Shown piece by piece: positions 8,087 through 16,406 of a DNA stretch of 32,907 nt. Each line of letters starts with the position of its first letter. The stretch's first letter is position 1. The notes under the pieces are model-generated. The model searched no databases. It saw nothing but the letters and a program-made list of their open reading frames with translations, and was not told the DNA's origin. Made by a program: the position numbers and the translations under genes. The stretch covers positions 1 through 32,907 of the forward strand of contig WYBJ01000152.1 of NCBI GenBank assembly GCA_011525945.1. The letters are read 5' to 3'. The DNA comes from Burkholderiaceae bacterium. Its GTDB lineage: Bacteria > Pseudomonadota > Gammaproteobacteria > Burkholderiales > WYBJ01.

Positions 8087-9058
8087 ATGCGCAACAGCTT
8101 CATAGGAATCAGCACGGCAGTCCTTGCGGTCGTCGCGGCGGGCGCTCATGCGCAGTCGTTTCCGACCAGGCCGATCCGCATCGTCGTACCGTTCTCGGCC
8201 GGCGGCCCGACCGACATCACCACACGCAACATCGCGCCGCGCCTGACCGAACTTCTGGGCCAGTCGATCGTGATCGACAATCGCGCCGGCGCCGCCGGCC
8301 TCATCGGTGCCGAGTTGGTGGCGAAGGCCCCGCCCGACGGTTACACGCTGCTGATGGTCACGGCCAGCGTCGCCTCCATCAACATGGTCACCTACAGGAA
8401 CCCGCCGTACCAGACCTTGCGCGATCTGCAGCCCTTGTCGCCCATCATGACCACCGCGAGCCTGCTGGTGGTGCATCCATCGACTCCCGTCAAAACCGTG
8501 AAGGAACTCGTCGCCCTGGCGAAAGCCAAGCCCGGCGCGGTCACGTTCGGCTCTGCCGGAACCGGCGGCACCTTGCACCTATTGCTCGAGATGCTGATGG
8601 ACGAAGCAAAGGTCAAGATCACGCACGTGCCCTACAAGGGTGCCGCGCCTGCGGTCACCGACCTCCTCGGCGGACAGATCACCGGCATGTTCGTCGATCT
8701 GCCCGTCATCTCCCCATACGTGAGATCGGGCAAGGTGCGGGCGCTGGCGGTCGCCTCGAAGGAGCGCTCGCAACACTTTCCCGATATACCGACGACGAAG
8801 GAGGCGGGCTATCCGCGCGTGGAGATGACAAATTTCTACGGCTTGCTGGTGACCGCCAAAACCCCGCCCGCGATCGTCAAGAAACTGCACGACGCGATCG
8901 TGGCCACGGTCAAGACTCCTGCCGTGCGGGCGAAGCTGCTGGAAGTCGGCGCCGATCCGCTAACCATGAGCGTCGATGAGTTCACTCGTTTCATTCGCGA
9001 CGACATCGCGAAATGGGACAAGCTCATCAAGTCGGTCGGCATCAAGTTCGACCGCTAG
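8087..9058 (+). CDS. TTT (Bug family) substrate-binding receptor
   Basis: The ATG at 8087 sits just after GGAGGA (8077-8082), giving 323 residues. The signal peptide is residues 1-22 (AHA|QSFP). The first loop is VPFSAGGPTD (34-43), then DNRAGAAG, PPDGYTLLM and HVPYKGAAPAVTDLLGGQ. All conserved Bug positions are present. It differs enough from its upstream neighbour to expect another ligand. Its TAG overlaps the stop of the convergent dehydrogenase within one CTAG (9055-9058), so the two messages must end inside each other's coding DNA. Confidence 0.92.
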   Translation: MRNSFIGISTAVLAVVAAGAHAQSFPTRPIRIVVPFSAGGPTDITTRNIAPRLTELLGQSIVIDNRAGAAGLIGAELVAKAPPDGYTLLMVTASVASINMVTYRNPPYQTLRDLQPLSPIMTTASLLVVHPSTPVKTVKELVALAKAKPGAVTFGSAGTGGTLHLLLEMLMDEAKVKITHVPYKGAAPAVTDLLGGQITGMFVDLPVISPYVRSGKVRALAVASKERSQHFPDIPTTKEAGYPRVEMTNFYGLLVTAKTPPAIVKKLHDAIVATVKTPAVRAKLLEVGADPLTMSVDEFTRFIRDDIAKWDKLIKSVGIKFDR

Positions 9059-10152
9059 TCGAACATCAGCACGGTGCGCGCGACCTCGCCCGCCTTCATG
9101 GCGCGGAAAGCATCGTTGATGTCGGCTAGGCGCCCGCGCCGGCTGATCATCGAATCGAGGTCGAGCCGGCCCTGGCGGTAGAACTCGAGGTAGTTTGGAA
9201 TATCGGTGCGGAACTGATTCGAACCCATGCGCGAAGTCTGCACCTTGCACTCGGGCCGGATCGCGAGCCACGGAAACTCGATGGTCGCATCCGGCGGCAG
9301 CACGCCACAGATGGTTGCCGTGCCGCGCACGGCGAGGCTTTCGATCGCCTGCCGGCAGAGCTTCGCAAGGCCGACCGCCTCGAACGCGTGGTCTACGCCC
9401 AGCCCATCGGTGAGCGCACGAATCGCCTTCACCGGATCGTCGCGGCTCGCGTTCACGACATGCGTGGCGCCCACACCCTTGGCCATGTCGAGCTTCGAGT
9501 CGAACTGGTCCACCGCGATGATGCGGCGCGCGCCGCCGATGCGTGCGCCCTGCACGATCGAAAGTCCGACTCCGCCGCAGCCGTACACGGCCACGGTCTG
9601 ACCGGCTCGCATGCCCGAGGAGCGCAGTGCCGCGCCGACGCCGGTGAGCACGCCGCATCCCACCAGCGCCGCCCGATCGAAGGCGATGTCGCGGTCGATG
9701 ACGACCACCGAGTTCTCGTGCACCAGCATCTTCTCGGCGTAGCTGCCGAGCCCGCCGAACTGGCGCACGAGGCCCCCGTGCTGCGACACGCGCGGTGTGT
9801 CCGATTCCGCGCGCGTCGCGATACCGCCCGTGCACACGTTGGGGTGGCCGCTCAAGCACTGCGCACAGGTGCCGCAAAAGCCGGACAAGCAGGCGACGAC
9901 GTGATCGCCGACCTTCACCGCGGTGACATCCGAACCGACGGCTTCGACCACGCCAGCACCTTCGTGTCCCAGCACGAACGGCCGGTCGGTCGGAAAGCGA
10001 CCCAGACCCTCGATGACGTGCAGGTCGCTATGGCAAACGCCGGTTGCGATCGTGCGCACGATCAGCTCGCGCGCGCGCGGCCGATCCAGCTCGACCGTCT
10101 CGATCGTGAGCGGTTCGTGCACCTTGTGAAAGACTGCGGCTTGAATTTCCAT
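9055..10152 (-). CDS. Zinc-dependent alcohol dehydrogenase (MDR family)
   Basis: This 365-residue enzyme is expected to oxidise an alcohol, or reduce an aldehyde, in the cytoplasm with NAD. Catalytic zinc ligands are visible as C40 (GVCHSDLH), H63 with E64 (LGHEGAG) and C166 (VGCGVLTG). The structural zinc lobe is complete: C93, C96, C99 and C107. The nucleotide fold has GCGGVG (191-196), and D215 after the second strand (AVDQFDSK) favours NAD over NADP. The layout resembles the class III / aryl-alcohol branch, but the substrate cannot be named. The ribosome site GGGGAGA lies about 6 bases before the ATG at 10152. It is transcribed alone, convergent with the receptor at 8087. Confidence 0.93.
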   Translation of the reverse strand: MEIQAAVFHKVHEPLTIETVELDRPRARELIVRTIATGVCHSDLHVIEGLGRFPTDRPFVLGHEGAGVVEAVGSDVTAVKVGDHVVACLSGFCGTCAQCLSGHPNVCTGGIATRAESDTPRVSQHGGLVRQFGGLGSYAEKMLVHENSVVVIDRDIAFDRAALVGCGVLTGVGAALRSSGMRAGQTVAVYGCGGVGLSIVQGARIGGARRIIAVDQFDSKLDMAKGVGATHVVNASRDDPVKAIRALTDGLGVDHAFEAVGLAKLCRQAIESLAVRGTATICGVLPPDATIEFPWLAIRPECKVQTSRMGSNQFRTDIPNYLEFYRQGRLDLDSMISRRGRLADINDAFRAMKAGEVARTVLMFD

Positions 10153-10595
10153 GCGTCATCTCCCCTGTGTTGTGCCGACGAGCGCTCGCGCGGCTGCCCC
10201 CGCTGCCGATCGGCAACTACGCGCGCGGACGCAGGCTTTGAGCCCCGTTCGCTCGTACCCGGTGACGCTGCCGCCTGCAGCCTGCCCGCCACCGCCGCCG
10301 CAGTTTCGCGGCAACTTATACCGCACCGAATCGATGCAGACAACGAGGCGGGAACCGCAGGTGACATGAGACGCACCGGCGTGAGGCCGCTGCTGCCGAT
10401 CGCATGTGTTGTCCCCGAGGGTCGTACCGATCGGGTGAGGGAGGGCTGTACGGTGCGCCCGCGCGGCAGAATTGACGCGATCGCGGCAGGCGCGAGCGCC
10501 GGAGGCGTCCGTGTGGCTCGTACCCGGATGCCCAGCACCCCCCTGCTCGGCATAAGCTTGTTGCAGAAGCCGGCGTCCGCGCCGATAACGCAGGC
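10153..10595. other. Gene-free region between divergent genes
   Basis: These 443 bases separate the dehydrogenase (leftward) from the unknown protein at 10596 (rightward). They should hold both promoters. Open frames here are GC-driven shadows with Arg/Pro/Ala-rich translations and no recognisable motif. I saw no strong hairpin or operator. Confidence 0.5.
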
Positions 10596-11210
10596 ATGAA
10601 ACGGCTCCTTCTGCTCGCTCTCGCCGCCGGTGCGGCATGGTTCTATTTCACCCGCACGCCGGCCCCGGTGGTGCTTGCCGCCCCGCCGCCGGTAGCTTTG
10701 CAGTCGGCCTCGGAGGCGACTGCGCCGGTGCAACGCAACGTGAGCCCGCCCGCGACGTTCGAGGTCAACGGCTACGAGGTACGGACCCTGCAAGCGTTCG
10801 CAATCAAGGCGCGCGTGCTCTCGGTCGAGCATTACCGCACCGGCCGGGAAGCAGACCTCTCGCCGATCGACATCGCGTTCGGCTGGGGACGGATGGCCGA
10901 TCCGGCGTTCTACGACCAGCTCTCGATCTCGCAGGGCGGTCGCTGGTACCGCTGGCGCTACAGCGGCAAACCGCCGTTGCCGGTACGTGAGATCGAAGCC
11001 TCCAGCGCCAACATGCACCTCATCCCGGCAAGTCGCGAGGTCGCACGCGCGCTCAATGCGGTGGACAAGGGGCAGATCGTCTCGCTCCGAGGCTACCTGG
11101 TCGAAGCCCGCGCCAGGGATGGCTGGATGTGGCGCAGCTCCCTCACGCGCGAAGACACGGGTAACGGCAGTTGCGAGCTCGTGTTCGTCCAGGCGGTCGA
11201 CCGGTACTGA
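10596..11210 (+). CDS. Conserved hypothetical membrane-anchored protein
   Basis: This 204-residue protein starts with a hydrophobic segment (residues 3-17, LLLLALAAGAAWFYF) that should anchor it or be a signal peptide. A Pro/Ala-rich linker runs to about residue 53. The folded part has features I recall from an uncharacterised betaproteobacterial family: ADLSPIDIAFGWGRM (86-100), then RWYRWRY (116-122), SSANMHLIPA (137-146), a segment like VSLRGYLVEA (162-171) and WRSSLTREDTGNGSCELV (179-196). No catalytic motif is obvious. It stands alone, with gene-free DNA of more than 400 bases on both sides. The function is unknown; the periplasmic side of the inner membrane is the likely location. Confidence 0.8.
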   Translation: MKRLLLLALAAGAAWFYFTRTPAPVVLAAPPPVALQSASEATAPVQRNVSPPATFEVNGYEVRTLQAFAIKARVLSVEHYRTGREADLSPIDIAFGWGRMADPAFYDQLSISQGGRWYRWRYSGKPPLPVREIEASSANMHLIPASREVARALNAVDKGQIVSLRGYLVEARARDGWMWRSSLTREDTGNGSCELVFVQAVDRY

Positions 11211-11658
11211 CACCGGCCCGGCCGCGCGAATCGCGGCGAGACCCTTATCACCGCAGCGTTGAGCGAATCCCGGCACGCCGCGATTCTTCCTGCCTGCCCA
11301 CGAGATGCGAACGGTCGTGTTGAGGAGACTGCCCTTCAGCGCGGGTCTGCACCGTGTCGACTCGCTCTGGGTCGACATCAGCCGTGGCGCCGGCTACCGG
11401 GGGCCGCCAAAGCGCCTGGGCGCGCCTTCGGAAATCACCTTCTTGCGCCTTCTGCGGCGATGAACCGGCGGGACTCCGCGAGTCGGCGAGTTTTCCATTG
11501 AAAGCAATCACTTCGGCCATGCGTTCGGATCCACGGCAAAGTCCAAAATAGCTCGGCAATTGACCGCATTCCGGCAGATGGCAGGCGCAGGCCTTGTGTC
11601 AAGCTCCGACGCGAAGTTTCTGAAAATGAACTCGAAGTCGCCATAGCAAGGAACGGCA
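11211..11658. other. Gene-free region upstream of the c-di-GMP/cytochrome cluster
   Basis: These 448 bases have no supportable gene. The part from about 11490 to 11658 is AT-richer (for example AAAGCAATCA, TCCAAAATAGC, TTTCTGAAAATGAA) and is the probable promoter and leader for the five-gene cluster. No convincing riboswitch or sigma-54 site was found. Confidence 0.45.
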
Positions 11659-13737
11659 ATGCGGCTTGGCCTGGGCGCGAAATTCACTCTCACGGTGCTC
11701 GCCATTCTGGCGCTCACCATGGCAGGGAACACGTTCTACTACCTGCATTCGTCGACGCGCTTCCACGAGCAGCAGTTGCTCGAGCGCGGGCACGCGCTCG
11801 GGCGCCTGATCTCGCTCGTGAGTCCGGAGGCGATACTGGGCTTCGACTTCCTGCTGCTCAACGACTACACCCGCCAGATGTCGTCGCAGCGCGATGTGGT
11901 CTACGGCGTCATCATGAGCCCCAAGGGCGTGCCGCTCAGCTCCTACATCGACGATTCCGATCCCGCGATCAAGCAGCGCGTGAAGTCGACGAAGTCGGAC
12001 GACATACCGAAACTGCTGCGCGACCTGGACCGGGAGGCCGGTCTGGTCCGGCTCGAGTTTCCGATCAGCCACAACGACGCCATCCTGGGACGTTTCCTGG
12101 TCGGCATCAGCAAGCAATCGCTGCACGACGAGTTTCGCCGCCAGTTGACCATCCAGATGGTGGTGTGGACCATACTCGTGCTGTTTCTGAGTGCGGCGAT
12201 CCACGTCGTATTCCGTCTCAAAGTCCTGACACCGATCCAAGCCCTGATCGATGCCTCGCAAAGAGTCGGCCGGGGCGAGCACAGCCTGGTCAAGATCGAT
12301 TCGGCGGACGAAATCGGCCTGCTCGGCCAGGCCTTCAACGCCATGGCCGAAGAAGTCTGGCAAAAGCAGGAGAAACTGTATCGTCAGGCCAACTTCGACA
12401 CCCTGACCGGTCTGCCCAATCGGATGATGGCGCTGGATCGCATCCATCAAGCGATCCAGCGCTCCAAGCGCAATCGCCAGCGGTTCGCCCTGTTTTTCGT
12501 CGATCTGGATGACTTCAAGAGCGTCAACGATTCGCTCGGTCACGCGGTCGGCGACCAATTGCTCGTCGCCACCGGCACGCGCGTGCGCGCCATTCTGAGG
12601 GACGCCGATACGGTAGCCAGGCTCGGCGGAGACGAATTCCTGATTCTGGCGCCCGACATCGACAACGAGGTGCAGGTCGCGGAGATCGCCGAACGCGTAA
12701 TCCGCGCAATCTCGGAGCCGCAAATGCTGCGCGGGCTCAAAGTCATGGCGCGCTGCAGCATCGGTATCGCCATTTTCCCCGACAACGGCGACAGTCTCGA
12801 GAAGCTCATGGCGAACGCCGACAACGCCATGTACCAGGCGAAGGCCACGCGCGAAGGCTCCGCCATTTTCTTCACGGAGGAAATGAACACGCGCCTGCGC
12901 GATCGTATGCAGATGGAGCAGGATCTGAACGCGGCGACCGAGTCGGGCCAGATGGCGCTATTCTTCCAGCCGATCTTCGACGCGGCGAGGCAGGTGCATC
13001 GCGGTGCTGAAGTCCTGTTGCGCTGGAACCATCCCGAGAAAGGGGCGGTCAGCCCGGCCGATTTCATACCCCTGGCGGAGGCCACGGGCCAGATCATCGG
13101 CATCGGCGACTGGGTGCTCGAACAGGCCTGCCGGAACTGGTCGACCTGGCGCGCCAGCGGGATCGAACCGGGATTTCTCGCCATCAATATATCCCGCATC
13201 CAATTCAGGAAGCGCATCTCCCAGCGGATTGCCGAACTCATATCGCTCTACGACATTCCGGCCCACGCCATCGAGCTGGAAATCACCGAGAGCGTGCTGC
13301 TGGACGACCATCGCCATGTCGCCGACGAGCTGAGCGCCCTGCGGGCGGTCGGGGTGACGCTGTCCCTGGACGATTTCGGTACCGGCTACTCGTCGCTCAG
13401 CTATCTCAAGCGCTTCCGCTTCGATGTGTTGAAGATCGATCGAAGCTTCGTCGCCGGCCTGCCGAGCAATTCCGAAGACGTGCTGCTGGTCAAGGCCATA
13501 TTGGCCATGGCCCGAGGCCTCGATCTCAAAGTGGTCGCCGAGGGCGTGGAAAACCAGCCGCAACTCGGCTTTCTGACCGTTCAAGGCTGCGATCTCGCTC
13601 AAGGCTATCTCCTCGCCCGGCCGATGGACGAGGCAGCCTACGTGAAATTTCTGCACGGCCGGCAAGTCGATTCCGACTCGGTTCTTCGGCTTGCCGCAGT
13701 CCGCAGCAGACAGCGCCGGATCGGCAGTTCGAACTGA
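11659..13737 (+). CDS. Membrane GGDEF-EAL c-di-GMP enzyme with HAMP domain
   Basis: The 692 residues run: TM helix 1 (about 7-29), periplasmic sensor region (30-163), TM helix 2 (164-185), HAMP (186-240), GGDEF (241-408) and EAL (420-675). The cyclase signature GGDEF is intact at 323-327, with an RxxD inhibitory site at 314-317. The phosphodiesterase signature reads EVL (451-453) in place of EAL, with its glutamate kept. The other metal and catalytic motifs look intact: NIS, EITES, DDFGTGYSSL, LKIDRSFV, EGVE and QGY. So it may both make and break c-di-GMP. The periplasmic region matches no sensor domain I know. It is first in a tight gene set, 28 bases before a periplasmic binding protein, which suggests that protein supplies its signal. 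Confidence 0.93.
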   Translation: MRLGLGAKFTLTVLAILALTMAGNTFYYLHSSTRFHEQQLLERGHALGRLISLVSPEAILGFDFLLLNDYTRQMSSQRDVVYGVIMSPKGVPLSSYIDDSDPAIKQRVKSTKSDDIPKLLRDLDREAGLVRLEFPISHNDAILGRFLVGISKQSLHDEFRRQLTIQMVVWTILVLFLSAAIHVVFRLKVLTPIQALIDASQRVGRGEHSLVKIDSADEIGLLGQAFNAMAEEVWQKQEKLYRQANFDTLTGLPNRMMALDRIHQAIQRSKRNRQRFALFFVDLDDFKSVNDSLGHAVGDQLLVATGTRVRAILRDADTVARLGGDEFLILAPDIDNEVQVAEIAERVIRAISEPQMLRGLKVMARCSIGIAIFPDNGDSLEKLMANADNAMYQAKATREGSAIFFTEEMNTRLRDRMQMEQDLNAATESGQMALFFQPIFDAARQVHRGAEVLLRWNHPEKGAVSPADFIPLAEATGQIIGIGDWVLEQACRNWSTWRASGIEPGFLAINISRIQFRKRISQRIAELISLYDIPAHAIELEITESVLLDDHRHVADELSALRAVGVTLSLDDFGTGYSSLSYLKRFRFDVLKIDRSFVAGLPSNSEDVLLVKAILAMARGLDLKVVAEGVENQPQLGFLTVQGCDLAQGYLLARPMDEAAYVKFLHGRQVDSDSVLRLAAVRSRQRRIGSSN

Positions 13738-13765
13738 CGAACCGGAATGTGCCACTCGTTCATGG

Positions 13766-14671
13766 ATGACAACAATGGGACTTGAGTCTTCTCGCTCACG
13801 CAACCGCACGCGCCTCGCCTTGGCGGGCTTGTTCTGGTCGATCGTCGCGGCCACGATCGCACCGCCCGCGCATGCCGCCGAGGAGGCCCTCGTCCTGGGC
13901 ATCTTTCCGCGCTACAAGGCGACCGAAACCACCACGATGTATACGCCGCTCGCGCGCCATCTGAGCGAGCGGCTCGGTCGCAAGGTCGTGCTGGTCACGT
14001 CCAAGGACTTCGACGCTTTCTGGCGCGAGCTGTCGGAACGCAAGTACGACATCGTGCATTTCAATCAGAATCACTACGCCCGCTCGGCGCAATCTTACAA
14101 GGTCATCGCACACAGTCAGGAATTCGGCAGAAGCACGGTCGCGGGAGCGCTATTCGTGCGCAAGGACAGCGGCATCACCAGCTTGTCCCAGTTGCGCGGC
14201 CGCACCGTCATCTTCGGCGGCGGCAAGGATGCGATGATGAGCTACGTCGCGCCTCGGTTCCTGCTCATGCAGGCCGGGTTGGGAGAGGACGATTTCAAGT
14301 CCGAATTCGCGGTGAATCCGCCGAACGCGCTGCTCGCGCTCTATAACAAGCAGGCAGATGCCGCCGGGGGTGGGGATATCCTGATCGATCTGCCGGTGGT
14401 GAAGAACGCCATCAACACGCAGGAACTGGTCACCTTGGCGGTGACCGAGCCGCTGCTGTTTCTGCCCTGGGCGGTGAAACGCACGATGCCGGCGAAGCTG
14501 GCCGACGCCATCCAAGCAACACTGATCGATCTCGATATCAGTGATGCCGGCAAGAAAGTATTGAAATCGGCGCGGACCACGGGTATAGAAAAGGCGGGGG
14601 ACAGCGACTACGATCCGCATCGCAAGATGATGCATGCGGTTTTTGGGCCAGATGCTACTCAGCACCGATAA
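13766..14671 (+). CDS. PhnD-like periplasmic oxyanion-binding protein
   Basis: From ATG 13766 (ATG 13775 is an alternative) the protein has 301 residues. A signal peptide ends near PPAHAAEEA. The body is of the phosphate/phosphonate/phosphite-binding (PF12974, PhnD) type: it opens LVLGIFPRYKATETTTMYTP, then LSERLGRKVVLV, YDIVHFNQNHYA, SQLRGRTVIFGGGKDAMMSY, and ends with a YDPH stretch. Relatives bind phosphonates or phosphite in ABC uptake, but others serve as sensors, such as AioX for arsenite and the periplasmic part of the tetrathionate sensor TtrS. No ABC permease or ATPase gene is nearby. Instead it sits between a GGDEF-EAL gene and cytochrome genes, so a sensory role for a sulfur or other oxyanion is the better guess. 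Confidence 0.85.
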   Translation: MTTMGLESSRSRNRTRLALAGLFWSIVAATIAPPAHAAEEALVLGIFPRYKATETTTMYTPLARHLSERLGRKVVLVTSKDFDAFWRELSERKYDIVHFNQNHYARSAQSYKVIAHSQEFGRSTVAGALFVRKDSGITSLSQLRGRTVIFGGGKDAMMSYVAPRFLLMQAGLGEDDFKSEFAVNPPNALLALYNKQADAAGGGDILIDLPVVKNAINTQELVTLAVTEPLLFLPWAVKRTMPAKLADAIQATLIDLDISDAGKKVLKSARTTGIEKAGDSDYDPHRKMMHAVFGPDATQHR

Positions 14672-14713
14672 TCCCGGCAGGGCACGCATTCCGGCGCGCC
14701 GCCAGACGGCGAC

Positions 14714-15298
14714 GTGAGCGCTCGAGGCGAGCCGTCGGCGCGCACGGGCGCGGCACGAAAGACGACGCTCATCGCGGTCGGCTTGCTGTGCGGGTTCGTG
14801 CTCTGGGCGCACCTGGGCTCCGGGGTGCGTGTGTTTCACTCGGAAGTCGTCTCCGAGCCCGGTTGGGAGGCGTTTCGCGCCAAGTATGATGTCGACTACT
14901 TCGGTGGTGACGGCCAGTTCGTGAGAGCCGTCCAGAACGGTTACAACCTCGTTTACTACACGCACAAGTACGCGCCGCGCTTTACCCGCAAACGCGCCGG
15001 CGATGCGGTCGATTCGTGTGCCGCCTGCCATTCGGCCGAGGATCTCGCGTACGGCTTCGTCAGCTCGGATCGCCTCGACCCGAAGACGGGAAAGCGCATG
15101 TCGTTCGAGGACAGCGTGAGGCGCTGTTACGCCCGTTCGATGAACGGTTTCGTGCCTACGATCTATGACCCCGCGGTGCGCGACATCCGCCTGCTGGCGC
15201 GGGCGGTCGCTCATCACCTGCAATTGAGCGAAGGCACGATAAGGCCACCCGAGCGCGTGACCACGCACGACGATCGTTCCGCTTCAACGACACGCTAG
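14714..15298 (+). CDS. SoxA/TsdA-like monoheme cytochrome c, membrane-anchored
   Basis: This 194-residue protein uses a GTG start; the start is uncertain because no clear ribosome site is present. A hydrophobic segment (about 18-36) should anchor it in the inner membrane, with the rest periplasmic. One heme-binding CxxCH is at 102-106 (CAACH). Downstream is CYARSMNG (138-145), matching the C-x3-S-x-N-G motif in which the cysteine ligates heme in TsdA-type enzymes. The following DPAVRDIRLLARAV also fits the SoxA/TsdA heme fold. It starts 42 bases after the binding protein and ends 10 bases before a diheme cytochrome with the same motif. It may be an electron carrier or a second catalytic subunit. 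Confidence 0.8.
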   Translation: MSARGEPSARTGAARKTTLIAVGLLCGFVLWAHLGSGVRVFHSEVVSEPGWEAFRAKYDVDYFGGDGQFVRAVQNGYNLVYYTHKYAPRFTRKRAGDAVDSCAACHSAEDLAYGFVSSDRLDPKTGKRMSFEDSVRRCYARSMNGFVPTIYDPAVRDIRLLARAVAHHLQLSEGTIRPPERVTTHDDRSASTTR

Positions 15299-15308
15299 TC
15301 TCCCGACC

Positions 15309-16406
15309 ATGTCCGCACAGATCGCGAAGCTCGCCCGGGTGCTCGTTCTGCTCGTCGTGCTGGGGGGCCTATACGTTCTGGCGATACACAAACACGAGCA
15401 GCGCGAAACGTTGCGCCGCGCGGACGTTGCGCTGACGCCCGGTTGCGCCGACAAACTCGCGCGCTACGGGCTCGTCGCGGGCGAGCACTATCAGTCGCCT
15501 TACGTGCTCGCCAAGGACGGCGTTGCCGCCAAGCTTCGCGGCTATACGCAGCCAGATGTCCGCGCCATTCAGCGTGGCTGCAACATCATCGATGACACGC
15601 AAGGACACTTCGCGCGCGACACGGGGCTGGAACGCTGGAACTCGAAGCGCTTCATTCGCGGCAGCCACACGAGCTGCGATCACTGCCATCAAGGCATCGG
15701 CGACAAGCAAGACGCCGAGGGCAACCGGCTGAAAGGTTCGTTGAGCCTTGCCGCCTCGTGGGCGATGGCGGACATGTACGATCGTTTCACCGGCCTGCTG
15801 CTGCCCTACGAGCTGCGGCAGATGCAGTGCTACATCAATTCGTCCAATGGGTACAAACCGAACATCTCCGATGACCTCATCCGCGATGTCACCGCCTACA
15901 GTCGCTTCCTGTCCGCAGCGCTCGATCTGAAGATCGGCAACCACTACGATGAGCAGGGGGTCGACGAGATCGCCGCATCGGCCACCGTCAAGCAGGGCGA
16001 CGATTACATTCGCGGCGAAGCCCTGTACAAGGACAAGTGTCAGTCCTGCCATGGCCGGCAGGCGGTCGGGACGGTGGCGGACGGCCGCGTCATCGCACCG
16101 GCGCTCGCCGGCCCGAACGCCTGGAACATGCAATCGCGCAACTACTTCTACTATGTCTCGACCATCCTGCCGGGTTTCATCTGCCGCAACATGCCATTGG
16201 GACAGGAGAACACGCTCAGCAACCAGGAGTGCCGGGACATCGCCTATTACATCAGCAACCTGCCCAGACCCGCAGGCGACCGCCAGGGGCCGCTGATTGC
16301 GCTGCAAAACCAGTTCCTGATGGCCGTGATGCCGCCACTGATGCGGCTGACCGAATCGCAGACGAAGGATCCGGCGCCGGCGCAACACGCCGCCGGGGCG
16401 CGCTAG
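15309..16406 (+). CDS. TsdA-like diheme cytochrome c (probable thiosulfate dehydrogenase/tetrathionate reductase type)
   Basis: The 365 residues start with a membrane anchor or uncleaved signal (8-25). Heme 1 site is CDHCH (123-127) and heme 2 site is CQSCH (244-248). CYINSSNG (174-181) places a cysteine 47 residues after the first heme histidine, and RNMPLG places M296 48 residues after the second. From memory, the same ligand spacing is found in thiosulfate dehydrogenase TsdA, where heme 1 is His/Cys and heme 2 switches to Met. TsdA couples two thiosulfates to tetrathionate in the periplasm, and some members run in reverse. The lysine preceding that Met in TsdA is Asn here. A Pro/Ala tail (343-365) is extra. 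The stop abuts the SulP start with no gap. Another sulfur substrate remains possible. Confidence 0.75.
   Translation: MSAQIAKLARVLVLLVVLGGLYVLAIHKHEQRETLRRADVALTPGCADKLARYGLVAGEHYQSPYVLAKDGVAAKLRGYTQPDVRAIQRGCNIIDDTQGHFARDTGLERWNSKRFIRGSHTSCDHCHQGIGDKQDAEGNRLKGSLSLAASWAMADMYDRFTGLLLPYELRQMQCYINSSNGYKPNISDDLIRDVTAYSRFLSAALDLKIGNHYDEQGVDEIAASATVKQGDDYIRGEALYKDKCQSCHGRQAVGTVADGRVIAPALAGPNAWNMQSRNYFYYVSTILPGFICRNMPLGQENTLSNQECRDIAYYISNLPRPAGDRQGPLIALQNQFLMAVMPPLMRLTESQTKDPAPAQHAAGAR

Noticed and set aside
9388..10599. Long plus-strand frame over the dehydrogenase
   Set aside because: It is antisense to a well-supported zinc dehydrogenase and has no motif or ribosome site.
11515..11590. Resemblance to a c-di-GMP (GEMM-I) riboswitch upstream of the GGDEF-EAL gene
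   Set aside because: ACGGCAAAGTCC and CCGGCAGATGGCAGGC loosely recall the conserved parts, but the GGGCAAACC segment and pairing are missing. A covariance-model search (Rfam RF01051) would settle it.
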